A stretch of DNA of 64,000 bases, from contig NZ_JARKIN010000001.1 of the NCBI RefSeq assembly GCF_029351045.1, positions 6,725,001 through 6,789,000 of the forward strand, given 5' to 3'. Position 1 is the stretch's first letter. Each line of letters begins with the position of its first letter. Source of the stretch: Streptomyces sp. WMMB303. GTDB lineage: Bacteria > Actinomycetota > Actinomycetes > Streptomycetales > Streptomycetaceae. The notes below the pieces were generated by a model. It saw nothing but the letters and a program-made list of their open reading frames with translations. It had not been told where the DNA came from and made no database searches. Made by a program: the position numbers and the translations under genes. Below, piece after piece: positions 7,957-25,817 of this stretch.

Positions 7957-9267
7957 TCACGAACCGCAGCAGCCGCCCTCGGCGAGCTGTTCGGCTTCGG
8001 GGGCGACGGGGAGTCCGGTGCCGCTGCACACGCCGGTCTCGGGCAGGGTGAGTTCGACACGGTCCGCGGATTCGAGGTCTCCGGCGAGGGCTGCGGCCAC
8101 GGAGCGGACCTGCTCGTAGCCGGTCAGCGCGAGGAACGTGGGCGCGCGGCCGTAGGACTTCATGCCGACGAGGTAGATGCCCCGGTCCGGGTGGGACAGC
8201 TCGCGGTGGCCGTGCGGGTAGACGGTGCCGCAGGAGTGGAGGTTCGGGTCGATCAGCGGGGCGAGTTCGGCCGGTGCCTGGAGGCGCTCGTCCAGCCGGA
8301 GGCGGATCTCGGAGAGGAAGGACAGGTCCGGACGGAGGCCGGTGAGGACGATCATCTCGTCCACCGGTTCGAGGCGCCGCCCGTCCTCGGAGGCCGGCAA
8401 CAGGCGGCCGTCGGCCGCCCGCTCGACGGCGGCGGTGCGGAAGCCGGTGACCGCTTCGGCGTGTCCGTCGTCGACGGCGGCCTTGGCCGCGAGGCCGAGG
8501 GCGCCGCGGGCGGGGAGTTGGTCGGCCTCGCCACCGCCGAAGGTGGAGTCGGAGAGGTCCCGCCGCAGGAGCCAGACCGCCTTCGTGCCGGCTCCGTCGT
8601 CCGTCCTGGCGAGGTCGGCCAGGTGGGCGAGGGCGGTGAAGGCGGAGGCGCCCGAGCCGAGGACGGCGGTGCGCTTGCCCGCGTAGCGGGCCCGTACCGC
8701 CGGATCTGCGAGGTCGGGGACGCGGTAGGTGACGCGGTCGGCCGCGGCTCGCTCGCCGAGCGCGGGCAGGCCGCTGCCGCCCGCGGGGCCGGGGATGTTC
8801 CAGGTGCCGGAGGCGTCGACGACCGCGCGGGCGGCGATCCGGTCCTCGTGTCCGTCCGCGTACCGGACGTGGACGGCGTAGGGCTGGGCCTCGCGGTCGG
8901 CGTCGACGACGCGGTCGAGCCCGGCCCGGGCGACGCCGGTGACGGTGGCGCCGAAGCGGACCCGCTCCCCCAGGGCGTCGGCGAGCGGCTGGAGGTACTG
9001 CTCCGCCCAGTCGCCGCCCGAGGGGTAGGCGGCCGCGTCGGGCTGGACCCAGCCGGTCGGGGCGAGCAGCTTCTCCGCCGCCGGGTCGGTCACCTCGCCC
9101 CAGGGGGAGAACAGCCGCACGTGGGACCACTCGCGAACGGCTGTCCCGGCGGTCGGACCGGACTCCAGGACGAGGGGCTCGATCTTCCGCTCGACGAGGT
9201 GCGCGGCAGCGGCCAGGCCGACCGGACCGGCTCCGATCACCACGACGGGAAGCTGCTGAGAACTCAT
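7957..9267 (-). CDS. ArsO-like FAD-dependent flavoprotein of the ars region
   Basis: The 436-residue protein starts MSSQQLPVVVIGAGPVGLAA, a Rossmann GxGxxG for FAD, and has a second nucleotide site around AVLGSGASAFTALAHL. FSPWGEV and the ATG motif-like region EMIVLTGLRPDLSFL fit group B/ArsO-type flavin oxidoreductases found in actinobacterial arsenic clusters. The C-terminus ends GGCCGS, a vicinal Cys pair that could bind trivalent arsenic. The start is chosen at 9267 because GGAGGA lies just upstream; a 21-codon extension is open. It is divergent from arsR1 across a region with ArsR-like operators. The exact oxidation it performs is not shown by the sequence. Confidence 0.75.
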   Translation of the reverse strand: MSSQQLPVVVIGAGPVGLAAAAHLVERKIEPLVLESGPTAGTAVREWSHVRLFSPWGEVTDPAAEKLLAPTGWVQPDAAAYPSGGDWAEQYLQPLADALGERVRFGATVTGVARAGLDRVVDADREAQPYAVHVRYADGHEDRIAARAVVDASGTWNIPGPAGGSGLPALGERAAADRVTYRVPDLADPAVRARYAGKRTAVLGSGASAFTALAHLADLARTDDGAGTKAVWLLRRDLSDSTFGGGEADQLPARGALGLAAKAAVDDGHAEAVTGFRTAAVERAADGRLLPASEDGRRLEPVDEMIVLTGLRPDLSFLSEIRLRLDERLQAPAELAPLIDPNLHSCGTVYPHGHRELSHPDRGIYLVGMKSYGRAPTFLALTGYEQVRSVAAALAGDLESADRVELTLPETGVCSGTGLPVAPEAEQLAEGGCCGS

Positions 9268-9360
9268 GGCGGGGTTCCTCCGGAGAGTGGGCGGGCGCCG
9301 GCCGGCGCGGGCCCCGTCGCCGGTCACCACGGTGCGGAGGCGGGGGCTGCGCCGACCTGC

Positions 9361-9488
9361 TGATTCGATGCCTATCTATGTTCTGCTATCGCCAGCGTGG
9401 CATCTGATTCGACGAGCGTCAACATAGACGTTCATCGAATCAATGCCCGTCCGCCACGGAACACTGTTTCGATCCGTGTCAAAATAGA
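9361..9488. promoter_or_regulatory. ArsR1 operator region between arsO-like gene and arsR1
   Basis: An imperfect inverted repeat pairs TGATTCGATG..TCTATGTT (9361-9382) with AACATAGA..CATCGAATCA (9421-9442). The right half also recurs as a direct repeat: TTCGAn5GTCAAnATAGA occurs at 9408-9428 and again at 9468-9488, exactly 60 bp apart. The second copy ends 3 bases before the arsR1 ATG, where no ribosome site is visible, so arsR1 mRNA may be leaderless or its site is masked. Placement between divergent genes fits autorepression by ArsR1 with control of the flavoprotein. Confidence 0.65.
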
Positions 9489-9491
9489 GCC

Positions 9492-9848
9492 ATGCCGAAG
9501 CCCAGTACCCCGCCCGCCGACGTGGTGCCGTGCTGCCCGCCGCTGACCGAGCGCCCCATGACGGCAGAGGAGGCCGAGACCGCCGCACGGATGTTCAAGG
9601 CGCTCGGCGACCCGGTGCGGCTGCGGCTGTTCTCGACGGTCGCCTCCCATCCGGGCGGCGAGGCGTGCGTGTGCGACATCTCCGACGTCGGGGTCTCCCA
9701 GCCGACCGTCTCCCACCATCTGAAGAAGTTGAAGGACGCCGGACTGCTGCTCTCCGAGCGGCGCGGCACCTGGGTCTACTACCGGGTGACCCCGTCCGTG
9801 CTCGCCGCGATGGGACAGATCCTGACGACCGGGCCGGCGACCGCCTGA
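9492..9848 (+). CDS. arsR: ArsR-family arsenical-responsive repressor
   Basis: This 118-residue winged-helix repressor has the ArsR/SmtB core FKALGDPVRLRLFSTVASH and the recognition region VSQPTVSHHLKKLKDAGLL, plus the wing RRGTWVYYRV. Cysteines at 14, 15, 59 and 61 stand out. Corynebacterium glutamicum ArsR binds As(III) through an N-terminal Cys pair and a Cys near the equivalent of residue 59, so this looks like the same sensor type. It is divergent from the flavoprotein gene and its probable operators lie directly upstream. Confidence 0.9.
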   Translation: MPKPSTPPADVVPCCPPLTERPMTAEEAETAARMFKALGDPVRLRLFSTVASHPGGEACVCDISDVGVSQPTVSHHLKKLKDAGLLLSERRGTWVYYRVTPSVLAAMGQILTTGPATA

Positions 9849-9899
9849 GCCCCCACCGGCGCGCGGAACCCCGCGACCCCGGGTCGGCGGCCCGCCGCG

Positions 9900-11000
9900 T
9901 CACCGCGCGGCGAACTTCCCGCGCCAGGCCAGGGAGACATACACCAGCGCCACCAGCACCGGGACCTCGATGAGCGGACCGACGACTCCGGAGAGGGCCT
10001 GGCCGGAGGTGACGCCGAAGGTGGCGATGGCGACCGCGATGGCCAGCTCGAAGTTGTTCCCGGCAGCGGTGAAGGCCAGAGTGGCCGTGCGGTCGTAGGC
10101 CAGGCCGATCGCCTTGCCGAGCGCGAAGGTGCCGAACCACATCAGCGCGAAGTACACCAGCAGCGGCAGCGCGATGCGGGCCACGTCCAGGGGCTGCGAG
10201 GTGATCGTCTTCCCCTGGAGGGCGAAGAGCAGCACGATCGTGAAGAGCAGACCGTAGAGCGCCCACGGCCCGAGCTTCGGCAGGAAGTTCCGCTCATACG
10301 GTTCGCGGCCCAGCTTCTTCTCGCCGAGGCGGCGGGTGAGGAAGCCGGCCAGCAGCGGGATGCCGAGGAAGACGACGACGTTCAGCGCGATATGCCAGAC
10401 GGAGACGTCCAGGCCCTGCCCGTCGCCGAGGTTCAGCCACTGGGGCAGCAGGTCGAGGTAGAACCAGCCGAGCAGGCCGAACGCGAGGACCTGGAAGACG
10501 GAGTTGAGGGCGACGAGCACGGCGGCGGCCTCGCGGTCGCCGCATGCCAGGTCGTTCCAGATGATGACCATGGCGATGCAGCGGGCCAGGCCGACGATGA
10601 TCAGCCCGGTGCGGTACTCGGGCAGATCGGGGAGGAAGAGCCACGCGAGCGCGAACATCACGGCCGGACCGAGGATCCAGTTGACCACCAGCGACGAGAC
10701 CATCAGTTTCCGGTCGCCGGTGACCGCCTCCAGCCGGTCGTAGCGGACCTTGGCCAGCACCGGGTACATCATGATCAGCAGACCGACGGCGATCGGCAGC
10801 GAGATGCCGCCGATCTCGACCTCGGACAGCGCGTCGCCGAGACCGGGGACCGCCCGGCCCAGGCCCAGGCCGGCGGCCATGGCGGCCAGGATCCACACGG
10901 CCAGGAAGCGGTCGAGGGTGGAGAGCCCGCGGACGACGCCTCCGTCCGCGGCGCGGGCGTCGTGCGCGGGCGGTTCGGTGGTCTCTTCGGTGGCACTCAC
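9900..11000 (-). CDS. Acr3-type arsenite efflux permease
   Basis: The 366-residue protein has about ten membrane helices and Acr3 signatures: LPIAVGLLIMMYPVLAKVRY, the Cys-containing LARCIAMVIIWNDLACGD, and AFTAAGNNFELAIAVAIATFG. Acr3 exports arsenite, using a conserved Cys that is present here in LARCIAMV. The start is the GTG at 11000, which overlaps the stop of the upstream arsR by GTGA; the longer open frame upstream is antisense-like and Arg/Pro rich. Translational coupling to arsR2 puts the pump under that repressor. Confidence 0.9.
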   Translation of the reverse strand: MSATEETTEPPAHDARAADGGVVRGLSTLDRFLAVWILAAMAAGLGLGRAVPGLGDALSEVEIGGISLPIAVGLLIMMYPVLAKVRYDRLEAVTGDRKLMVSSLVVNWILGPAVMFALAWLFLPDLPEYRTGLIIVGLARCIAMVIIWNDLACGDREAAAVLVALNSVFQVLAFGLLGWFYLDLLPQWLNLGDGQGLDVSVWHIALNVVVFLGIPLLAGFLTRRLGEKKLGREPYERNFLPKLGPWALYGLLFTIVLLFALQGKTITSQPLDVARIALPLLVYFALMWFGTFALGKAIGLAYDRTATLAFTAAGNNFELAIAVAIATFGVTSGQALSGVVGPLIEVPVLVALVYVSLAWRGKFAAR

Positions 11001-11311
11001 GGGCAGGCCCGCTTGGTGTCGGCCGCGGCGGTGGCGCGGGCGGTCTCGGCCAGCTCGGCGAACTGTCCGGCGAGGGCGGCGAGGACATCGGGCCGCAGCC
11101 GGTAGTAGGTGAACCGGCCGCACGGCTCGGTGTCCACCACTCCGGCATCACGCAGCACCCGCAGATGGTTGGAGAGATTCGTCTGGCGCGCGCCGGTCTC
11201 CTCGACCAGGTGCGTGGTGCACAGGGTCTCCCGGGCGAGCAGGTTCACGATCGACATCCGGAGCGGGTCGGCCAGCACCCGGATCAGATCAGTCTCGACT
11301 GACGTCAGCAT
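10997..11311 (-). CDS. arsR: second ArsR-family repressor, coupled to acr3
   Basis: This 104-residue ArsR protein has the core LIRVLADPLRMSIVNLLARE, then LCTTHLVEETGARQTNLSNH and HLRVLRDAGVVDTEPCGRFT. Its metal site differs from that of the first ArsR in the window: Cys31 in the ELCxC-like alpha3 motif has lost its usual partner (LCTTHL), while Cys64 and Cys103 remain. It begins the minus-strand arsR-acr3 operon and is divergent from arsC. A dyad overlaps its start codon. Confidence 0.85.
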   Translation of the reverse strand: MLTSVETDLIRVLADPLRMSIVNLLARETLCTTHLVEETGARQTNLSNHLRVLRDAGVVDTEPCGRFTYYRLRPDVLAALAGQFAELAETARATAAADTKRACP

Positions 11312-11345
11312 GTGCTGATACTGTCACATCACTCGAAGCTGATAC
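11305..11345. promoter_or_regulatory. candidate ArsR2 operator between arsR2 and arsC
   Basis: TCAGCA-TG-TGCTGA (11305-11318) is a perfect dyad over the arsR2 start codon, and GCTGATAC occurs at 11314-11321 and again at 11338-11345. The repeats lie in the divergent arsR2/arsC promoter gap, as expected for a repressor that controls both sides. They do not resemble the ArsR1 sites. Confidence 0.5.
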
Positions 11346-11410
11346 CAGGCCGGCCCGCAGCCGCCGTCCGGAGATTCGGCCCTCGCCCGGGACCCGCGAA
11401 GGATGAACCG

Positions 11411-11842
11411 ATGCCCGCCACTCCCACCGCGTCCGTGCTGTTCGTCTGCGTCCACAACGCCGGGCGCTCGCAGATGGCCGCCGGCTTCCTCAGCCACCTC
11501 GCGGGTGACCGCGTCGAGGTCCGCTCCGCGGGCTCGCTCCCCGGCGACCAGGTCAACCCGGCAGCGGTCGAGGCCATGAGGGAGGTGGGCATCGACATCT
11601 CCGGCCAGCGGCCGAAGGCGCTCACCCCCGCGGCCGTCCAGGCGTCCGACTACGTCATCACCATGGGCTGCGGCGACGCCTGCCCGGTCTTCCCCGGCCG
11701 GACCTATCTCGACTGGGCACTGGCGGACCCGGCGGGAAAGGGCGTGGAGTCCGTGCGCCCCATCCGCGACGAGATCAGGACCCGCATCGAGGCGCTCGTC
11801 GCCGAGATCGACGCGGCGGGCCCCCCGCCGGCCGAGGGCTGA
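11411..11842 (+). CDS. arsC: arsenate reductase, low-molecular-weight phosphatase type
   Basis: The 143-residue protein has the phosphatase-like P-loop C13-x5-R19 in FVCVHNAGRSQ, then two further redox cysteines in TMGCGDACPVFPG (Cys87 and Cys91) and the general-acid loop DWALADP. This is the ArsC class that reduces arsenate to arsenite, recycled by thioredoxin or mycothiol. The start at 11411 has GAAGGA upstream; a 33-codon extension begins almost at the arsR2 start and is rejected. With arsR and acr3 next door it completes a standard resistance set. Confidence 0.92.
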   Translation: MPATPTASVLFVCVHNAGRSQMAAGFLSHLAGDRVEVRSAGSLPGDQVNPAAVEAMREVGIDISGQRPKALTPAAVQASDYVITMGCGDACPVFPGRTYLDWALADPAGKGVESVRPIRDEIRTRIEALVAEIDAAGPPPAEG

Positions 11843-12033
11843 GCCGGGCAGCCAGCAGCCCCCGCACCGGGCACAGCAGCCGCAGACACTGTCCGGCATC
11901 GGCGGCGAGGGAACGCGAAGACCGTCGCGCCGTCCTGGCGGGGCCTTCCGCCGCGGACGCACCCTGCGGATCACGTACGCCCCTGCAGTCCCCGATCCCC
12001 CGTCCCGCGACAAGGCCCGAGGAGCCGCCTCCG

Positions 12034-12864
12034 TCAACCGCGGGCGATCCGCCGATACCGGCTCACCGCGAGAGGCATGAACACGGCGATGACCGCGAGT
12101 GCGCACAGAGGGGCATACAGCACGGCGTGCTCGACCGGCCACGATCCGGGAGGCGCGACCGCGGTGGGAGCCTCGTTGCCGAAGAGCGAACGCGCCGCGG
12201 TGGCCGTGGCCGAAACAGGGTTCCACTCGGCGACGACACGCAGCGGACCCGGCATGGAGGTGACGGAGACGAAGGCACCCGAGACGAACGTGACGGGGAA
12301 GAGCCAGATCAGTCCGGCGCTCTGCGCGACCTCCACACTCCGGGCCATCAGCCCGATGGTCGCGCCCACCCAGGACATCGCGAAGGCGAAGAGCAGTACC
12401 AGGGCATAGCCGGCCGCGGCAGCGGCGACGGTGCCCTCCACCCGCCAGCCCACCAGCAGGCCGCACAGCGAGGTGACCGTGAGGGTGACTGCGCTCATCG
12501 CCAGGTCGGAGAGGGTGCGGCCGAGGATGACGGAGCCACGCGGCATGGGGAGTGCCCGAAACCGGTCCACCATACCCCTGTCCATGTCACCCGCGAGTCC
12601 GATGGCGGTGAACGAGGCGTTGAAGGTGACGGCCTGGGCGAAGATGCCGCCCATCAGAAAGGTCCGGTATTCGGCGCCCCCCAGACTGCCACCGAACACG
12701 TAGGCCAGCAGCAGAACGAACATCAGCGGCTGGACCAGGGCCGCGATGACGGCTCCCGGTGTGCGGCGGAGGTTGACGAGGTTCCGCCAGGCGATGATCA
12801 GCCCGTCGCGCAGGGTGCGCAGCGGGCCCGAGGCCGGGCGCGACGCGAGGGTCAGGGTCGCCAT
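12034..12864 (-). CDS. DrrB-like ABC-2 exporter permease
   Basis: The 276-residue protein has six hydrophobic helices, including PGAVIAALVQPLMFVLLLAY and the ABC-2 motif LIWLFPVTFVSGAFVSVTSM with the following EWNP. It resembles DrrB-type permeases that export secondary metabolites in streptomycetes. Its start lies 13 bases inside the end of the ATPase gene. As the last gene after the NRPS, mbtH and ATPase genes, it probably forms the export or self-resistance channel for the peptide product. Confidence 0.88.
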   Translation of the reverse strand: MATLTLASRPASGPLRTLRDGLIIAWRNLVNLRRTPGAVIAALVQPLMFVLLLAYVFGGSLGGAEYRTFLMGGIFAQAVTFNASFTAIGLAGDMDRGMVDRFRALPMPRGSVILGRTLSDLAMSAVTLTVTSLCGLLVGWRVEGTVAAAAAGYALVLLFAFAMSWVGATIGLMARSVEVAQSAGLIWLFPVTFVSGAFVSVTSMPGPLRVVAEWNPVSATATAARSLFGNEAPTAVAPPGSWPVEHAVLYAPLCALAVIAVFMPLAVSRYRRIARG

Positions 12865-14066
12865 GCGTGCGCCCCCTTCCTGCGTGCCCGGAACGGCTGC
12901 CTGAACCCGCGGTCGGTGCCGGTCTTCCGAGCGCCGTCCCCACCCCGCGCGGGAGCGGCGCTCGAAGCCGCCGGTTCGACGGTGGCGGGCGGCTCCGGCC
13001 GCTGCCGGGAGCTGCCCGTCAAGGACAGAAACACGTCGTCCAGACTGGGTGGGGCCAACGCCGCATCCCGGACCCCGACATCGACGGCGTCCAGGGCGTC
13101 GAGCGCCTCGCGCAGCGCGTGCGCCCCTCGGTCAGTGGCGACGGTCACCGTGCCGGCGCGTACGTCGACGTCGGGCCGGTGCGGGCCGACAGCGGCCATG
13201 GCACCGGCCGCGGTCCCGTGCGTCTCGGGGTCGGTGAGGGTGACGGTGATGCGTTCGCCGCCGACGGCGGTCTTCAGCTCGCCGGACGTACCCCGCGCGA
13301 TCACCCGTCCGTGGTCGATGACGGCGATGGAGTCGGCCAAGCGATCCGCCTCCTCCAGATATTGCGTGGTCAGCAGAACGGTGGTGCCGTCCGCCACCAG
13401 TTCTTCCACGGCACGCCAGGTGTCGGCCCTGCCCCGGGGGTCGAGCCCGGTGGTGGGCTCGTCGAGGAAGACGACGGCCGGCCGCGAGACCAGGGCGCCG
13501 GCGAGGTCGAGGCGTCGGCGCATTCCGCCGGAGAAGCCTCCGCTGGGGCGGTCGGCGGCCTCACCGAGGGCGAACCGCTCCAGAAGCTCCGCGGCGTGCC
13601 GACGGGCCGGCCCGCGGCTCAGTCCATGCAGCCGGCAGACCAGATACAGGTTCTCGCGGGCGGTCAGCCGCTCGTCGACGGCCGCGTACTGACCGGACAG
13701 GCCGATGCGGGCGCGCACCGCCTCGGCCTCGTCCCGCACGTCCCGCCCGGCGACCGTGGCCCGGCCCCCGTCCGGCCGCAGCAACGTGGTGAGAATGCGC
13801 ACCGTGGTGGTCTTGCCCGCACCGTTGGGACCGAGAAGGCCCAGCACGCTGCCGGCGGGGACGCAAAGGTCGACACCGCGCAGCGCCTGATGGTCGCCAA
13901 AAGTGCGGGTGAGTCCCTCGGCACGGATCGCATCGCCCGGTACGGCAGCGGGAGTCGGGGCCGGCACCGGGCGAACGGTCGCCCGGCCCCCGTCGGGGCC
14001 CGCGGGCCGGGGCGGGGGCAGCGGCTCCCGCCCCGGCCCCGGGAGGCGCACGGTCGGCTCGCTCAC
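12852..14066 (-). CDS. DrrA-like ABC exporter ATPase
   Basis: The 404-residue ATPase has a Pro-rich N-terminal tail of about 45 residues, then Walker [17 protein letters not shown], the Q-loop region, signature [15 protein letters not shown], Walker [14 protein letters not shown] and the switch His in [11 protein letters not shown]-terminal domain of DrrA type follows ([10 protein letters not shown]). The GTG start at 14066 overlaps the mbtH stop (GTGA), so expression is coupled to the biosynthetic genes. It powers the permease encoded downstream. Confidence 0.9.
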   Translation of the reverse strand: MSEPTVRLPGPGREPLPPPRPAGPDGGRATVRPVPAPTPAAVPGDAIRAEGLTRTFGDHQALRGVDLCVPAGSVLGLLGPNGAGKTTTVRILTTLLRPDGGRATVAGRDVRDEAEAVRARIGLSGQYAAVDERLTARENLYLVCRLHGLSRGPARRHAAELLERFALGEAADRPSGGFSGGMRRRLDLAGALVSRPAVVFLDEPTTGLDPRGRADTWRAVEELVADGTTVLLTTQYLEEADRLADSIAVIDHGRVIARGTSGELKTAVGGERITVTLTDPETHGTAAGAMAAVGPHRPDVDVRAGTVTVATDRGAHALREALDALDAVDVGVRDAALAPPSLDDVFLSLTGSSRQRPEPPATVEPAASSAAPARGGDGARKTGTDRGFRQPFRARRKGAHAWRP

Positions 14067-14266
14067 CGGGAGGCCAGGGCGCTCAACGGCGTCAGATCGG
14101 TCCAGTGCGCGTCCACGTAGGCGAGGCACTCCTCACGCGAGACCGGGCCGTGCACGGCGCGCCACCCCGCGGGTATGTCCGCGAACTCGGGCCACAGGGA
14201 GTGCTGGCCCTCGTCGTTGACGAGGACGCGATGCTGAACGGCGGGATTGTCGAAGGGGTTGGTCAT
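14063..14266 (-). CDS. MbtH-like NRPS partner protein
   Basis: The 67-residue protein shows the MbtH pattern: [32 protein letters not shown], then [13 protein letters not shown], with the conserved Trp residues in place. MbtH proteins bind adenylation domains and are often needed for their folding or activity. It lies 82 bp downstream of the NRPS and overlaps the ABC ATPase start, so it probably serves the three adenylation domains next door. Confidence 0.96.
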   Translation of the reverse strand: MTNPFDNPAVQHRVLVNDEGQHSLWPEFADIPAGWRAVHGPVSREECLAYVDAHWTDLTPLSALASR

Positions 14267-14348
14267 CTCTCTTGTTCACTCATCTCTCGGTGTGGTGGCG
14301 GACGGGCGACCGTTCGGCGTGCCGTGGGCGACGAACCGCCGGAACGGG

Positions 14349-24779
<10,431 letters not shown>

Positions 24780-25116
24780 GTATCCACCCTCGCGAGAAGG
24801 CCAGGACTGCCAGCAAGCCCGACTCCTTCAGTTCCTGCGTCCCATGGGTGCGCGGGGTGATCACACCGCGCACGCCATTCCGTCACTGTTGCTTCGGGGC
24901 CGGAGGGACTGCGGCTTGCTATGGGATGCATGACATACATCCCTAATCACATGTAATACACATTCACTGTCCCCTGCCCCTCGTTCGGCCCCGTCACCAC
25001 TCGGCGGTGGACGGCCCGCCGACCGCCCCTCTGCACACCAATCCGCCCCGGCGCGCGTGCCGAATGCCCAGCGCGTGCGGAATACCGATAGCGACCCCAG
25101 CCGAAGGAGCCCACAC
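24780..25116. promoter_or_regulatory. divergent promoter region between NRPS and small secreted protein
   Basis: This 337-bp gap separates the minus-strand NRPS from the plus-strand secreted-protein gene. GGGATG at 24923-24928 and CATCCC at 24938-24943 form a short dyad with a 9-base centre, and the flank 24925-24975 is unusually AT-rich (CACATGTAATACACATTCAC), so promoters probably lie there. I see no iron box of the DmdR/IdeR type. Confidence 0.4.
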
Positions 25117-25437
25117 ATGTACCGCTCGGCGTTCAGGAAGGCCCTCGGGGGCATAGCCGTGGTCGGCAGCGTGGCCGTCATGAGCCTGGCCGGCAGCACG
25201 GCCGCAGCCGCCTCGACCACCACCGCGCGGCCCGCCGGCACCGAATCCCACGCGCGTTCGCCCCTCGGCACGCGCTCCCTCCCGGACCGCGAAGCCGGCT
25301 ACCGCGGAACCCAGGGATTCAACCTCTGCCTGCTCTCCCGCTGCTCGGTCGGGTCGGACGACGGAGTGGGCAGTGGCATCGGACTGGTGCAGGGCGGAAA
25401 CCTGTGCCTGCTGTCGACCTGCGAAGTGAGGCCGTAA
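25117..25437 (+). CDS. small secreted protein with duplicated NLCLLSxC motif
   Basis: The 106-residue product has a Sec signal peptide (MYRSAFRKALGGIAVVGSVA, cleavage probably after STAAAA) and a mature part of about 70 residues. Near its end GFNLCLLSRC and GGNLCLLSTC repeat, spaced by a Gly/Ser/Asp-rich linker. The four Cys of the two motifs could form disulfides within or between chains. AAGGAG sits just before the ATG. I do not recognise the family: it lacks the chaplin hydrophobic domain and has no lanthipeptide machinery nearby. It is divergent from the NRPS and ends at a hairpin shared with the sigma operon. Surface or signalling roles are possible but not shown. Confidence 0.75.
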   Translation: MYRSAFRKALGGIAVVGSVAVMSLAGSTAAAASTTTARPAGTESHARSPLGTRSLPDREAGYRGTQGFNLCLLSRCSVGSDDGVGSGIGLVQGGNLCLLSTCEVRP

Positions 25438-25454
25438 CAAGGACGCGCCCACCA

Positions 25455-25486
25455 GGGCCCCGGGCCGAAGCGGTGTTCCGGGGCCC
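25455..25486. terminator. bidirectional hairpin between convergent genes
   Basis: GGGCCCCGG (25455-25463) pairs with CCGGGGCCC (25478-25486) around a 14-base loop. It lies between the stops of two convergent genes (25437 and 25494) and can serve both. Confidence 0.65.
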
Positions 25487-25493
25487 GGGGGCG

Positions 25494-25817
25494 TCAGACG
25501 ACACCGGTGACGGTGACGGTCACCCGGGCGGTGTCGGCCGGGTGGGTCCGGGTCAGGCGGGCCGTGACGGCGGCTCTCGCCGCGCGGGCGACATCCACCG
25601 CGCGCGCCTCGGCGGAGGTGACGATCCGTACGTCGATCCGCCACCGGGCACCCGGTTCCGCGGGGCGGCTGACGCGCAGGCCCGCGGGGGACGCGCTCTC
25701 GGAGCCGGTGAGCGCGGACCGCAGCCGCCGGGTGATGCCGGGCGTGAGGAAGGCGACGCCGGGCACGTCCCGGACGGCCGCGGCGAGGTCCTCGCTGAGG
25801 ACGGCGTGCTGACTCAT
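25494..25817 (-). CDS. small Asp23/Gls24-like protein
   Basis: The 107-residue protein has the Asp23-like pattern of an N-terminal helical part (LAAAVRDVPGVAFLTPGITR) and then strand-rich WRIDVRIVTSAEARAVDVAR and ADTARVTVTVTGVV. It starts inside the stop of the upstream zinc-motif/Asp23 gene (ATGA overlap) and is the last gene of the sigma operon. Asp23 proteins associate with the cell envelope through AmaP in staphylococci; here a link to the divergent Asp23-AmaP operon is likely. Nothing catalytic is visible. Confidence 0.7.
   Translation of the reverse strand: MSQHAVLSEDLAAAVRDVPGVAFLTPGITRRLRSALTGSESASPAGLRVSRPAEPGARWRIDVRIVTSAEARAVDVARAARAAVTARLTRTHPADTARVTVTVTGVV

Noticed and set aside
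24780-25116. iron-box operator before the NRPS, which would support a siderophore
   Set aside because: No TTAGGTTAGGCTAACCTAA-like sequence; only a short GGGATG dyad was seen.
25117-25437. chaplin or lanthipeptide precursor
   Set aside because: No chaplin domain sequence, no LanM/LanBC enzyme nearby, and the signal peptide is of Sec type.
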